Assembly: GCA_017607445.1 (NCBI GenBank)
Contig: JAEVHH010000003.1
Span: 3,100,001 to 3,164,000, forward strand
Direction: 5' to 3'
From: Histoplasma ohiense
Lineage: Eukaryota; Ascomycota; Eurotiomycetes; Onygenales; Ajellomycetaceae
DNA: 64,000 nt
The translations under genes and the position numbers were made by a program. This document shows, piece after piece, positions 44,141-57,200 of this stretch. Under the pieces are notes generated by a model. The model was not told the origin of the DNA. It ran no database searches and saw nothing but the letters and a program-made list of their open reading frames with translations. Position 1 is the stretch's first letter. Each line of letters opens with the position of its first letter.

Positions 44141-45458
44141 ACGACGAGCAAAACCCCGAACGAGCCCAATTCTTCGAATTAGACAACGCGAGTACCCTCA
44201 ATCGATTCCTACTGCCTCCATCAGTAACTGCTGAAAATTTGAAAAGATTTGATGAAGTTTTGAGGGAGATATTTGATGAATAGTGTTTTGGCATCTGCTT
44301 GGGCGGATCTTCAACAGTTCATCAAATTACTCCATCAATACTGAGTCAAATCAACTCAGATTTTGATCACAGATAGATCTATCTTAAATTGATAATCTAT
44401 TAAAATCTTATTCAATTTGGTCTGCAGTTGCTTGAGTTATTCTTGATTCTCTGTTTGAGAAAACTCTGATCAATTTTTGTGTTCCAATGCACCCATGCCA
44501 AGTCCCCCCTGAGTACCTCCCAGCCACACGTGCCTGCCAAGTAACAAAAAGATACCTCGGCACAATTGACTAGTGCATACCCCATCAATTCAAATCCATC
44601 GTCCCTCGAATCCCTCATCGAATCCCTCCGAATAACCCCTCCATTGATATAAACATAGAATAAAAGTGGAAATTTCAGTGTTTGAAAGATAGCTTGGTCC
44701 CTGCAAGTAGTTTGTATATATATTTATATATATATAATCTATTATAAAGGAAAAAAGTACAGGTTTAGCCTGTTGATTCTTCATTTGCATACTCATTTCT
44801 TTGGAAACTCAATATTCAACTTATTGAGAGCTATTCAGTAAAATAAAGTGGTTCAATTTGAATGAAAAGGAATTCATTTAGTATTGAAAGCTTTTGATAT
44901 TTCAGAAATATAATCTTAAACTGAGGTGGGGCCTAGTTTAAGCAGAAACTTTGAGAAGCTTTTTAATTAAGAAAAAGACAAAGTTTGAAAGAGATAGAGT
45001 GTTTTCACTGTTTTAGCTCTGAGTTAATAAAACAGTGAAGTCTTGCCCAAAGTCATATTTCTTTAACTTTGTTTAGTGGCTGAAGAGCTTTCATTAATAC
45101 TTGTTAATTTGCTTTTATATACCTCTGCTGAGTTAATTGAGCTGCACACTTGTTGTGTGGGGAAATTTTTACAGTAAAGAATATAAATAGCTAGTTTTAA
45201 CAGCTTCTCTTCAAAAAGCTGAGTCTTTTTTATCAGTTTTTCTATCAAAAACTGATACTTCAATCTTGACTTATTCAAATTGAAGTCATTAGTTCTCCCC
45301 TTTCTTATATTTGTAGCACTCAATTTGTGAAGATTTAACTGATTTATCTTTAAAAATCAGTTTCAGTTTGTTAAGTTCTCTTGAAAAACTTGACTTAGTT
45401 ACTATTACTAGTAGGAAAAATAGACTGAAACACAATCAAATCATCTGTATCTATCAAT
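44141..45458 (+). other. LT3 5' UTR with CG-containing head
   Basis: 44141-44215 holds CG such as ACGACGAGC, CCCGAACG and CAACGCGAG. 44598-44641 has a repeated GAATCCCTC motif with CG. LINEs usually carry an internal promoter here, so this is the likely promoter region (inference). No other LT copy in the window reaches this far, so no comparison is possible. No convincing gene on either strand. Confidence 0.6.
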
Positions 45459-46997
45459 ATGATGGAGAGAGATGTGTTTTCTGAAGAGATTCCTGAAATT
45501 GAGTTTCTAAAGAAAAGAAAAAAGAAATATCAAGATCAGATGCAAGAGATTGAGAATCTTGAAAAAGCTGCTAAGTTTTTGAAAAATCAATGCATGGAGG
45601 AAAAGGATACTGAAGTGCTTCAGATACTTTTGATTCAAGCAAGACAGTTGAATGAGATTCTCAAATACAAACTAGAAATCTCTTCAAAACTTGAGAAAGT
45701 CTTTGAAACTAAAATGTTAAATCCTTTTCAAAAATCTGAGCAAAAAATAGAAACAAAAACTTATGCTCAGACTGCAGCAGTTTCCTCCACACTTTTCTCC
45801 TCTTACTCTTCAAAGAAAAACACATCTATTGAGAAAAGAGCTCTGAATCAGGCTACAAAAAATCCTGATACTTTGAGTGCACAAAAATTAGAAAAATCAA
45901 GAAAAGAGCTGAAAGAAGAAAGACTTCTTCAATCAAAAGCTCAAAGACTGATTGTTAAAATCTTTAACAAAAAAGTTTTTGAGCAAAAAATGCTGTCAAA
46001 TGCAAGTCTTATTTTTCAGATGAGAAATGAGATTAATCATGCATTGAACTCTATATCTGAAACTGAAATATACAAATCAGTTGTAGCATCAGTTGAAAAC
46101 TCTTTTCTGAGTAATTCTATAATTCTGACAACCATGCCTGAGTTCAACTCCAACTTCCTGGTGCAAAATCAACATATTTGGGCATCAGTGATAGAATCTC
46201 TCTTGAAAACTGAAATTTCAGTGGAAAGAGATGAGAAATGGGGAAAATTTGTTCTTCATGACATACCAACAGCAATCTTCAATCATGATGATGGGCTGGT
46301 TCAGCTTCAACATGAGATTGAAGATTTTAATTCAATCAAATTAAAAAAATTACCAATTTGGTTGAATAATGAGGAACAAAGAGAAAACAGACAAAATGCT
46401 TCAGTTTTAATTATAACTGATTCATTTGAACAATCTAAAATCTCATTTGTAAGAATTGCTGGTATGAGAATGAGAACATATGAGTTTAAAGATACAAGAG
46501 AAAATTTAAAAGCTCACACTCAATGTTCAAATTGTCAGAAATATGATCATTTTGCAAACCTCTGTAGAAGAAATGTGAAATGTCAAATTTGTGCTCAATC
46601 TCACAAAACTGCTGAACACAGTTGTCAATTTTGTTTAAAAAAAGAAGTTATATGTGAGCACTCTAAGTCTGTTGCAAAATGTGCCAATTGCAAAGAGCCT
46701 CATTTTGCAAATTCGAAAGAATGTGTGTTTGCTCCTAAGTCAGAAAAATCAGTAAAATCAGTAATACAAACTGATACTTCTGTCTCTGCTAATATGAAAA
46801 ATAGTGGCAGTCAAAAAAAAAGAAATTCTCAGATCTCTAATTCTGTTGTATCTGAATCTTCTGAAAAACAAAAAATGAAAGTACAAAAGTCACCAAAGAC
46901 TCCCATTCAAACACAAATGAGAGATACACATATGCAAAATATGATAGCTGTTGAAGTTGTGAATAATAGATTTAGTCTATTATCTGACTCTGAATAA
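45459..46997 (+). CDS. LT3 ORF1 protein (gag-like, three zinc knuckles)
   Basis: 512 codons, intact. The N-terminus (residues 15-85) is charged and probably coiled coil. A Ser/Thr-rich part follows (105-130). From about residue 355: CX2CX4HX4C (CSNCQKYDHFANLC), then CQICAQSHKTAEHSC and CANCKEPHFANSKEC, both CX2CX3HX6C. ORF1 proteins of this type bind LINE RNA in the particle. The start follows the first ATG (45459); the next codon is also ATG. Arg is AGA almost throughout. This is the only complete uninterrupted gene of its element. Confidence 0.9.
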   Translation: MMERDVFSEEIPEIEFLKKRKKKYQDQMQEIENLEKAAKFLKNQCMEEKDTEVLQILLIQARQLNEILKYKLEISSKLEKVFETKMLNPFQKSEQKIETKTYAQTAAVSSTLFSSYSSKKNTSIEKRALNQATKNPDTLSAQKLEKSRKELKEERLLQSKAQRLIVKIFNKKVFEQKMLSNASLIFQMRNEINHALNSISETEIYKSVVASVENSFLSNSIILTTMPEFNSNFLVQNQHIWASVIESLLKTEISVERDEKWGKFVLHDIPTAIFNHDDGLVQLQHEIEDFNSIKLKKLPIWLNNEEQRENRQNASVLIITDSFEQSKISFVRIAGMRMRTYEFKDTRENLKAHTQCSNCQKYDHFANLCRRNVKCQICAQSHKTAEHSCQFCLKKEVICEHSKSVAKCANCKEPHFANSKECVFAPKSEKSVKSVIQTDTSVSANMKNSGSQKKRNSQISNSVVSESSEKQKMKVQKSPKTPIQTQMRDTHMQNMIAVEVVNNRFSLLSDSE

Positions 46998-47027
46998 AGA
47001 TAAAAAACCATTCAACAGTCTTATATA

Positions 47028-50000
47028 ATGCAGGAAAAACATCAAAAAAATGTTAAAAGTTCTACAAAAATCAAATTTATTCAAAATAATGTGGACAGAA
47101 TAAATCCATGTCTTTATTCCTGTTTATAAATTGGCTATAAGCAAAAAGCAGACTTTGTTCTTATTCAAGAACTCAGACTTGATGCTGATCAAATGTATAG
47201 TGTATCTCATCCAGCATACTATTGTTTTCTACCAGAGAAAACAGATATTAGAGTTAGAGTGGCAATTTATGCTAGAAAGAATTCTAGATTTCAATTCAAT
47301 CTGAGATATGATTTGATATCTGACTCTGATATTCTTGTTGGTGACATTGTGGATATGAAAAAACAGTTTGAAAATATTCAATTAGTCAATATCTACAATG
47401 AAAGATCACTGAGAGAAAACAATAGAACTTGGACATTTGATAGATGTTTAATGCAGTTGAAACCAGAAAAGAATTCAATAATCATGGAGGATTTCAATGC
47501 TCATCACTCTTGATGGAATTCAGAAAGAACTCAATCAATTAGAGCTGAAAAACTAGTTGAATGAGCACTTTTAAACAAACTAGAGTTGATAAATGAGCAA
47601 GATGTTCCCACTTTTCACAAGCCAGGTTTGAGACAGAAGTCAATTATAGATCTATGTTTTTTCTCTAAGAATCTATATGAGAATAAACATTTTAATTGGT
47701 ATGTTGACTCAAATGAAACAAATGGTGCTGCCACTGGACATGAAATAATTCAAGTTGATATGGAATTGGATAGTAATCAAACAGTTCAAAACCCATTATA
47801 TTCAAATCAATACAACTTTGAAAAAGCTCAGTGGACAGAAGTGAAAAGAATGATTGAAAAGTTGAAATTAGAGAATAGAGAAACTCTTTATTGGAAATCA
47901 GATACAAATCTTACAGATAAAATGCTTGAAGACAGAGCAAATTTAATCACTGAGATTATTCTTTCAAGTATAAAGAAATATATTCCATTGAAAAGAGTCT
48001 CTGAATTCTCTAAGCCTTGGTGGAATGATGAGATTTCAAATAAAAGAAGACATTTAGCTAGAGTTAAAAAAGATTGGAAAGAAGATCTTGTTTCATTTGA
48101 GTATTTAAAGAATATTAGAAATGATTATTTCTCAACAATTAAAAAGGCAAAGACTGATTGTTGGAATAACTTTCTAGAAAATGCTCAGGGGAAAGAGATC
48201 TTCAAAGCTTTTAGATATACTAAGTCAAAAACAATGTCTAAGCTACCAACATTAACTTATAATTTCCAGAATGAGGAAGTTATAGCTAGCTCATTTGAAG
48301 ATAAATGTCAAGCTTTTATGAGAATATTATTTCCATCATCAAATAATTCAACTGAGATTTGTTCTTTGCAAGAAGATAATGAATATGAACATGATAAGAA
48401 ATGGGAATGGCCTGACTTAACTGAAGATGAATTAAAGACAGCTATTTTTTCATCTTCAAAGGTCACAGCAGCAGGAGCTGATACTATAAATCATTTAATA
48501 ATTCAAGAGCTTTATTCAGTACTAAAAGATGAGCTCTTTGAATTATTCTCAAATCTTTTGAAATATGGGTATCATTCTAAGTGCTGGAGGCATGCTGTTG
48601 GAGTTATTCTTTCAAAACCCAATAGAAAACCAACTATTCCTAAATCTTATAGAGTGATATCTCTGCTGAATTGCCTGGGAAAAATTCTGGAAAAGATAAT
48701 TGCCACTAGATTGTCTTTTCTATCTGCTACTACTGATCTATTATATGATGATCAAATGGGAAGTAGAAAGCAAAACTCAGCAATTGATGCAGTTCTCTCT
48801 GTAGTTCATGATATTCAACTTGCAAAGAATGAAAAAATGGTTACAACTGCAATGTTTATTGATATAAAAGGTGCATTTGATTGTGTTTCACTTTCTCAAA
48901 TGATCAATACTTTGATAGAACTGAGAATGCCAAAGTCTCTCATTAAGTGGGTTATCTGTTTCATGTCAAAAAGAACTATCCAGTTGCTTTTTGATGGAAT
49001 GAGACAAGATATAACAGATATTGAGATAGGAGTTCCTCAGGGTTCCCCAGTCTCACCCATTTTGTTTGCTATATTTGTTAAGTTTCTATTTATTGATAGA
49101 CAAATGGCAATTATGGTGAGAACTCCAAGCTATGTGGATGATTTAGGCCTAGTTGTAAGCTCAGAATCAATTGTGAATAACTGCAATTTGATTGAGCAAG
49201 CAGCAACTGAAATGATTGAAAAAGCAAAATCAAAAAACATTGTTTTTGATATGGATAAAACTGAATTAATTCACTTTTATCCAAATTTCAGAGAAAAAGA
49301 TACTGAAGTTAAGCTTTTAAATCATTCAATTAAACCTAAAAACTCAGTTAGATGACTTGGTGTTTGGTTAGATTCTCAATTGAATTTTAAATCTCATGTG
49401 CAAATAAAAACTGCAAATGCTGAAAGAATTTTAAACAGTATATTGAGACTTTCAAATACTGAAAGAGGTCTGACATTTCAAGCAATGAGACAATTATATA
49501 TTGCCTGTGTGACCTCTGTTTCAGATTATGCAGTTCAGGTGTGGTGGAGAGGTCAAAAACACTTTATAGAAAGATTTCAAAAACTTCAAAACTTAGCTTT
49601 AAGAAAGATCTTAGAAGTATTCAAAACTACTTCAATTAAAGCTATAGAAATTGAAGCCTCTATTTCTCCACCACAAGTGAGATTTGATAAAATCTGTATG
49701 AATTATGCTCTCAGAATTATGAAGCTATATTCACATCATTCTATTAGAAAGAGAGTTTCAAGTTCTTTTCCAAATGAATCAAATGGATTAGAATTAGATT
49801 GGGAACTTTATCTTGATTGAAATGAAACTGATTTATCTGAAAATTCAAGTTCTTTACAAAGAAGAAGAATACCATCTCAGCTATTTAGAATTTGCTCAAT
49901 GGTTAAGAACTGTTTCTCTAGTTTAAATGTAGAGAGAATAGCTATTGAAAATCTCTCTCCTTGGAAGAAAAGTCTTGATAATCTTGTTGATTTAAATGTT

Positions 50001-50948
50001 AGTCAACTTTCAAAAGAAGATCAGACTCAAGAACATTTAAAGCTTTTGAAACAAATGAAAAATAAAGCAATTCTTATATACACTGATGGCTCAAAATGTG
50101 AGAAAACAGGCAATCTTGGAGCTGGAATAGCATATTCAGAAAATGATAAAAACTATATTCTTGATTCTTGGCAAATTGGAAAAGAGTCAGAAGTTCTTAA
50201 TGCTGAATTATTTGCAATTTCAAGAGCTTTCAAATTGATTGAAATGAAGATTGAACAATGGAAAAGATTTGAGCATATTTGGATATTCTCTGATAGTCAA
50301 GCAGGGCTTAAAAGACTTCAAAGTAATAAAATCAGCAGTGGACAGTCAATGCTAGAGCTGATTTTGAAAAGTCTTCAAAATATTCAAAGAAAAATCTCAT
50401 TCAATTGTTCTATTCATCTTCACTGAGTGCCTGCTCACATGGGTATATATGGCAATGAAATGGCTGATAGAGCTGCAAAAAAAGCAACTGAATTAGAAAT
50501 CTGCTTTCAAAGAATTGTAACATGGGCTTTTATTAAGAGAAAAATAAGAGAATCATGTTTGCAAAAATGGCAAGATATCTGACTTATGCAAAGAAAAAGT
50601 GTGCATTACTCCAGATTTGAAACAAAGTCAAAGTGGAAAACTTGTTCAATAAAGTGTAAAAAGAAACTTTTTGCTACAATAATGCAGTTAAAGCTTGGGC
50701 ATGGTTACTTCAAATCATATTTAACAAAGTTTAGAGATGATTTAAGTAGTCTATGTTTAGATTGTCAGTTATATGAAAATCCAGAGCATCTTCTGTTACT
50801 TTGTGCAAAGTATTCAGAATTGAGATTGAAACTGAGAAAGAAGTTTGAATTGGAATAATTAAATTTGAATCTGTTATTCAATACAGAAACTGAAAACAAG
50901 TTTTTAATTGAATATTTGAAAGAATCAAATGTTGCTACAAGAGTTTGA
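47028..50948 (+). pseudogene. LT3 ORF2, eight premature stops
   Basis: One frame runs from the ATG at 47028 to TGA at 50946-50948, 3,921 bp. Endonuclease (about 47060-47760; EDFNAHH where GDFNAHH is expected), RT (IDIKGAFD near 48860, GVPQGSPVS near 49030, YVDDLG near 49133), RNase H (TDGSK near 50083) and zinc finger (near 50755). Premature stops: TAA at 47127 and 50856 (Gln in relatives); TGA at 47511, 47562, 49353, 49818, 50424 and 50580 (Trp in relatives, inferred for 47562). Frame and length are otherwise kept; a 589-codon stretch (47586-49355) is open. Confidence 0.9.
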
Positions 50949-51425
50949 ATGAATTGTCTGTTAAAAATATTGAGATCAGATTTTCAATTTGATTTATTTT
51001 GATTTTTCTTTTAGTCTTTCTTTTCATCTTGCTTTGAAGTCTCTCTTAAATTGTTTATGATCAGTTTTAATTTGTTTTGAAAAGTTTGGTTTGTTTTTTG
51101 TTGATGTTATAGTTGTTGTCAGTGGTTTTTCTTTTCCTTGTTATAATAAAGCTGTCTTTTACAATGTTTATTTCTTTTGTTTTCAAACTAAGTTGTGTTG
51201 ACTTACTGACATTCTTTTGATTTTGATTTCTTTGATTGAACAGTTTGAATAGTTGTTTGATTCTGGGCTGGAATTCTGATAATGCATGTTTTAAATTGTC
51301 TTTGTATATTAAATTATTCTTGAGTTGAAAAATCCTGAAGTGTTTCAGATAGATGCCATAGTCACTGACTGCATGCATCTATAATTGAAGAATAATAATA
51401 ATAATAATATCCCCTCCTCAGTGCA

Positions 51426-52145
51426 GATTCACTGCCTCTGATTCAAAGACATCATATTGTACATTGAAATCCCCACCTACTAGACAGCAGGCTGGTGGGC
51501 TCAAATTGATCAGATAGTCCATGACTGTGTCTGTCTCAGACTGTCTGTACACATTGAGAATGTGGCAGTCATTGACACTGATCCACAGCAGATCTCTGTT
51601 TTGCACAGATTGATATTGCTGTGCTCTTATCTTTGAACTCTTGTGTATGTATGTCATGACTCAGAGCCTCTTCTCCTCTCACTGCTTCAGATTAGTGTCA
51701 TCCCAGCAGTCTATGAATGCAAAGCACTCATATGCTGAGTGATTAGAAGTCTTGATGTCAGAGTGTGTGTAAGACTTCTGTATACAGATCACTTCACAGC
51801 TCTGCTTGAAAGCAAGCTGTAGAGTTGCTGTGTGACAGAGAGCCACTCTGACTGTATTTGCTCAAAAGATCTGCAGAGAATGATTTTTCTGCTGGTTATT
51901 TCTGTGATATCAGCTATGTTGCTGATGTTGATGTTCTAGCATGAGAAGTCACTTAATGAGCTGCTGTCAAAGTTCATCTGTAGAATGAGATTAAAGAATT
52001 TCAGATCTGTTGTCTGTATGCTGAGGCTAGACTGCTCTTTGACTGCTTGACTATGCTGCTGCTCTGCTGTGTGGGCTGAGCATTGTCTGATGTAGATCAT
52101 CTGTCAGATGATGTTCTCTTCACTGATGAAGCTCTGAGTAGTCAT
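51426..52145 (-). pseudogene. LC1 ORF2 piece: endonuclease
   Basis: LC1 resumes after LT3. The endonuclease motifs GGDFNVQYDVF, ISVNDCHILNVYRQ and AFIDCWDD are clear. It is partly better preserved than LC2; for example the Trp in LLWISV is TGG here and TGA in LC2. Confidence 0.8.
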
Positions 52146-53669
52146 TCACTTGCAGAGTACTAGCTCAGTGAACTGTGTTGACTGAGTTGATTGAGTGGAT
52201 GATGTAGATATCATCACTGTGATCATTGATACTGACTGTGTTGATGATGATTGCTGCTTCTGAGTGTCTCTGTGATATCTGTTGTCAAGATAATGAACAG
52301 CTGCTAGCTTCTTTTGAGTTAGACATCTGAGAATGCTGTTCATATACCTGAGTGCAGCAGAGCAGTGCTGATGCTCAGCTGAGTAGAGTTGACAGCAGTT
52401 GACACACTGTAATACTTTCTTGCACTTCACATTTGTTGACCTCTTATGCTGATTTGTGAGCTCACTGCAGTTGAAGCATCTCATCAGTTGCACACACTTT
52501 GATGAATGGTAGTATCTCTGACATTCTGAGTCATGTCTCACTGTCAGTGACCTTTTCTCAATGAGTCTGACCCTCTCACTGGCATTGAAGAGTGAGAAGT
52601 CTTTCACTGAGGTAAGAAAGAAGACAATTCATGTAATCTTCTCTGTCTTAAGATTCACTTCATATTGCAAGAGTTGACAGCTCACTGATTTTATCTTTAT
52701 CTGAGTCAGAATCTCTCTCTCAATCATCTTGTCTGTGGAGATTCTAGTCTCTTTTCAGTTCTGGACAAATTCTGAGATCTCTGAGACAGTATAATTGTAC
52801 CACTGCTCTGATAGCTGAATCTTTGTGATGTCAAGAACTTCACAGAGAGTAGTCACTGTCTTCTCAGTAATCAGAGCATTGTGTATATCTCTGTTGCTTG
52901 ATGTAATCACTCAATCTGTTCTGATGAGCTTTATCTTCAGCACATTAGCTATGTTCTTCATTCTCTGAATGTTTGCAATGATCATCTGCTGCACAGCATA
53001 TGGCTGCAGCTGGGTGATCTGTTTCTCTGATTGAAAAATGATGAGAACTTGTGGATTCTTCTGCTGCTTTGTGTTCTCTATAAGACTTCTTGACTGACTG
53101 ATGTTCTTGAGCTGCAGATCAGCTTCACTAGCTCTGTCAGCTGAGAAAGCTGTAGTCTTGACAGAGATAGCTTCAGAGAGAGCAGAATTTTTCTCTTTCT
53201 GTGTAATATTCACTCAGATAGTCAGCTCTCTTGCAGTTGTCTTCACTGAATTTGACTGTGAATGAGTATTCAGAATAGTATTTTTTCTCAGAGTTGATGC
53301 TGCACTCAGATCTGCTGTCATATATACAATGAATCTTTCATAGAAGACTTGAGCAAAGTTCTGACTGACTGACTGTTTCTTCTTCTCAACTCAGCTGTTC
53401 AGAGTTCTTGTCAATCTGATGAAAATCTTCTGCTGCAGATTCTGTTGCTATTGAGTCTTCTCAAACTGCTTCTGTAGCTGAGAGATGGTTATGAAGATGC
53501 TGTCACTGACTCTTTTGAGAACTGAAGAAGACATTGTAACAGTTTTTCTCTGTCTCTTGTCAGTCTTTTCAGTAACAAAATTGGCTGGTGACTCTGGCTT
53601 CAGTGGTCTGATGTAGGCCATGTTGATATCCTTGGGTGGATGGGAGGGTGTTGAGGGCTCCATGACCAC
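52146..53669 (-). pseudogene. LC1 ORF1 (gag-like, CCHC)
   Basis: 1,524 bp, the same length as LC2 ORF1. The Cys/His-rich part is open in 52146-52607 (CFNCSELTNQHKRS, CVNCCQLYSAEHQHC). Together with LC2 it defines the protein. A few stops remain in the middle. Confidence 0.8.
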
Positions 53670-53816
53670 TCAATCTGTGCAGTACACACACGTGGAGTAA
53701 TTGCAGAGGGTGTGCAATGATGTTGAATGGGTTGAAGGGTTAAAATTATACAAAAAACAGTTAGAAAATGGAAAAATTCAAATGTACCTCTATGTTCATG
53801 AGTAGTTGTAAGGATG
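53670..53816 (-). other. LC1 5' UTR
   Basis: About 147 bp from the ORF1 start to the element end, which joins the 14-bp duplication at 53817-53830. It matches LC2 29887-30032 and contains a CACGTG-type site near 53690. Confidence 0.8.
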
Positions 53817-53830
53817 ATAACTGAAGTGTA

Positions 53831-54223
53831 GAGCATTCAAAGCTCTCAATATACAGCAAATTCTGTGCTGATCTTTGTCTGTTGAACAACAATCTGTCTC
53901 AGTTCTACATGCTTCAAAATTGCAGAGAATTTTGTTGAACAAATATGTACACTCTGAACTGCTCTGCAGTGTCTCCCACCTTCAAATCAGAATCAATGAA
54001 CTGAGTCTCACATGTAAATGCAAGTTGTCTGAGAGTTCTCAATGTCTCAGAAAAGAACACTGCTGACTGAATTGTCAGAGAAGTCTGTATATGCTGTGAC
54101 AAATCAGAGCACTTTGCAAATCAATGTCTGAATGTGATTGCTCTGAGTAAACCCCCCACATGTGTAAATGCTGTGTTGTCTGCAGATAGACAAGAACAGG
54201 GAAAAGACAAGCTCTTGCTCTAA
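53831..54223 (+). pseudogene. gag: Gy5 gag, C-terminal part
   Basis: Gag continues after LC1 and ends at the TAA at 54221-54223. The knuckle (CXXC near 54090) is present with changes. The slippery GGGAAAA at 54199-54205 is intact. Confidence 0.85.
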
Positions 54224-57200
54224 AATATGAATGAAAGCTCAAGAAGCAGAAAGCTAGCTGAAGATTTGAGCAGAAGATGCAAGCAGATGCAATCATGATC
54301 TCTGTCATTGTAAATAGCTTAGTCAACATATGAGCAATGATAGACAATGATTTTCTTCATTATGCTCTTATAGACATTCAGCTGATTGAGAAGCATAAAC
54401 TTCAGCATATCTTCTTTCTCAAACTGTATAAGCTCAGTGAATTTGACAGCCTCAGAGGATTCACCTTCTACAACATGATAAGATTTAATGTTGATGTAGA
54501 AGGACATGAGAAAAAGAATGTATACACATATGAAATATAAAACCTTGAGTACAATCTAATGCTCAGTCTATCATGACTCACAGAATTTGAAACCTTGTTG
54601 AACACATACAATCACTGTCTTATTTTCCCAGAAGATGACTGTGTTTATAAGAAGAATGTTGATAGAACCACTGATCTCACTCAGATATCAGTGGAAGTGT
54701 ACAAACTACTAATCTGCCAAGTGTATGAGAAGAAGAATGTCCAAGTGTTTGCTGCTAGCATGATGAATATCAAAAAAGTGTTAGAAAAGTTAGAATTCAA
54801 AGACTTCAAGAAATCATGCAAGGAACTATCTGAATTGTATGAAGACTTCACAGACATGTTCAATGAAAAAGAAGCTGAAAAGCTTCCCTCTCACTGAGAA
54901 CTCAGTATAGATCATACAATTGAGTTCATTAAAAAAGATGATAAGAATCCACAACTGCTCTGAGATTCTCTCTACAGTATATCATATAATAAGCTTCTTG
55001 TTCTATGAAAAATACTCAATGAATTACTGGACAAAGACTTCATTTGTGTTAGCAACTCACCCACCACAGCATCTGTACTGTTCATGAAGAAATCAGAAGA
55101 AGGCTTATGATTCTGTATTGACTACTGAGAACTCAACAAAATTACACAGAAGAACTGATACTCTCTCTCACTCATCAATGAAATATTTGAATGAATAGAA
55201 AAAGCAAAATAGTTTACAAAGCTTGACATCTCTACAGCCTTCTATAAAATAAGAATTAATGAAGATGATGAATGGCTAACTGCTTTTTGTACATGTTATG
55301 GATTATACAAATGAACAGTGACCTCTTTTGGATTAGCAAATGCTCTGAGCACATTTCAGAAATACATTAACTGAGCTCTACAAGATCTGCTTGATGAGAT
55401 TGTCTCAGTGTACATGAATGATATTCTGATCTTCACTGATGAACTGCTCACTGAGCACTGCAAGCATATACAACAAATGCTTGACTGTCTATATAAAGCT
55501 GAACTGCAAGTGGACATTGACAAATGCAACTTTGAGACCAAGTCTATAATATATCTAGAATTTATCATTGAAGCTGAAAAAGATGTATGCATGGATTCTA
55601 AGAAGATGGAAGCAATCCTCAACTGAGAGATATCAGTCTTGATAAAAGAGACTAGAAACTTTCTAGAATTTGTCAACTTCTACTGAAGATTCATCAAAGA
55701 CTTTTCTGATATTGTACAACCACTGACAGATCTGACTTGAAAAGATGCTGTATTTCAATGAACTGATGAAGTGAATGCAGCATTCAAAAAGCTGAAGTGT
55801 ATATTCACAAACACTTCAATGCTATAATCATTTGATTTGAATAAGCAAATGATTCTCAAAATGAATGCCTCAGATTATGTAGTAGATGAGGCACTGATGC
55901 AATATAATAATGAAGATATTCTATAACTCTGTGCCTTCACCTCAAAAAAAATATCATCTGCTGAATGCAATTATGAGATCTACAACAAGGAGCTTCTAGC
56001 AATCATATAATGTTTTGAAAAATGAGAGTCTGAACTTATGAGTGTTGAAAAGTTTGAGATTGTTACTGATCAAAAGAACTTAGAGTACTTCACAACCACT
56101 CATAAGCTCACTGAAAGACATATGTGTTGGTCATTGTTCCTTAGCTGTTTTTTATTCACAATTTGTTATTGATCTGAAGTAGAGAACATTCTTGTGGATG
56201 CTCTGTTCTACTGAAAACAAGATATATCATCTGATGACTTGAATGACAGATGAAAACACTGAGAGCATCAGTTAATCAACTCTGTAATCATAGAAAGTTC
56301 TACACAATCAGACAAATTCTGCATACATATCAACCAGTTCCAAGCTCAAGAATCCTCACTCAAAGAACAATGAAGACTAGTGACAGAAGCAGATGAATTC
56401 TGACAGCAAGCTGTCAAAGCTGTATAAAGTAAAGCATCTCAATTCCCCACAGATGTATACTCAAGAATGAATATCTCAGCATGTTTGATTGATGATGACA
56501 ACTGCTTACACTTTTGAGATAGATGATGAGTCTCTGATTCAGAACTTCTATGAACATAAATCATGTAAGAAATTCATAACTCACTGATGATCAGACATTC
56601 AGAATATGAAATTATGTACAACATTGTTGTCTGAGAATTCTACTGATCAGATATATCAAAAGACATATGCTGATTTGTACACAACTATAATTGCTGTGAC
56701 TCAGTGATGATATGATGTGAATGCTGAAAAGAGATGCTGAAGTCTCTATCTGTCTCTGACTGAACTTGATGTGATATAGCTATTGATTTTGCAGTTTTCT
56801 TATCTGAAAGTGGAGGTTCTATGAACATTCTAGTCATTGTTGACTGACTCAGTAAGAATGTAATACTACAGCTCTGTGATAAGATGAATGCTGAAGTAGT
56901 TGCAGATGTCTTTGTCAGAAGCCTGTTCTATTGTATACACAGTCTGTCTTCATTCATTGTGTCAGATAGAGACAGTCAATTTGTCAGTGCACTCTGAGCC
57001 TGTGTATGCCAATTATTAAGAATTGAATGAAAGTTATCAACAGTGTATCACTCAGAGACTGATGAAGCTACTGAGAGAATGATATAAATAGTAAAGAACA
57101 TTCTCTGTAAGTTCTACAATTATGTATAAAACAACTGAAGCAATCTGCTGTCACATACTGAAATTGTGATTAATGATTGAGATTCTGTCACAATAGATGT

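Larger units (their letters stand above)
44141..51409 (+). mobile_element. LT3: full-length Tad1-like LINE
   Basis: 7,269 bp with a 16-bp duplication (44125-44140, 51410-51425). It has a 5' UTR of about 1.3 kb, ORF1, a 30-bp spacer, ORF2, a 3' UTR (50949-51390) and a (TAA)n tail. It belongs to the LT1 subfamily. The first 500 bp keep many CG; the rest has almost none. Confidence 0.95.

Noticed and set aside
47028..50948. TGA might code for Trp in these elements, as almost all TGA stops of LT3 ORF2 lie at Trp sites.
   Set aside because: Intact frames (LT2 ORF2, LT3 ORF1) use TGG for Trp and end at or before TGA, other TGA codons in the Gy copies stand for Arg (CGA), and the CC/GG mutation context explains TGG to TGA.
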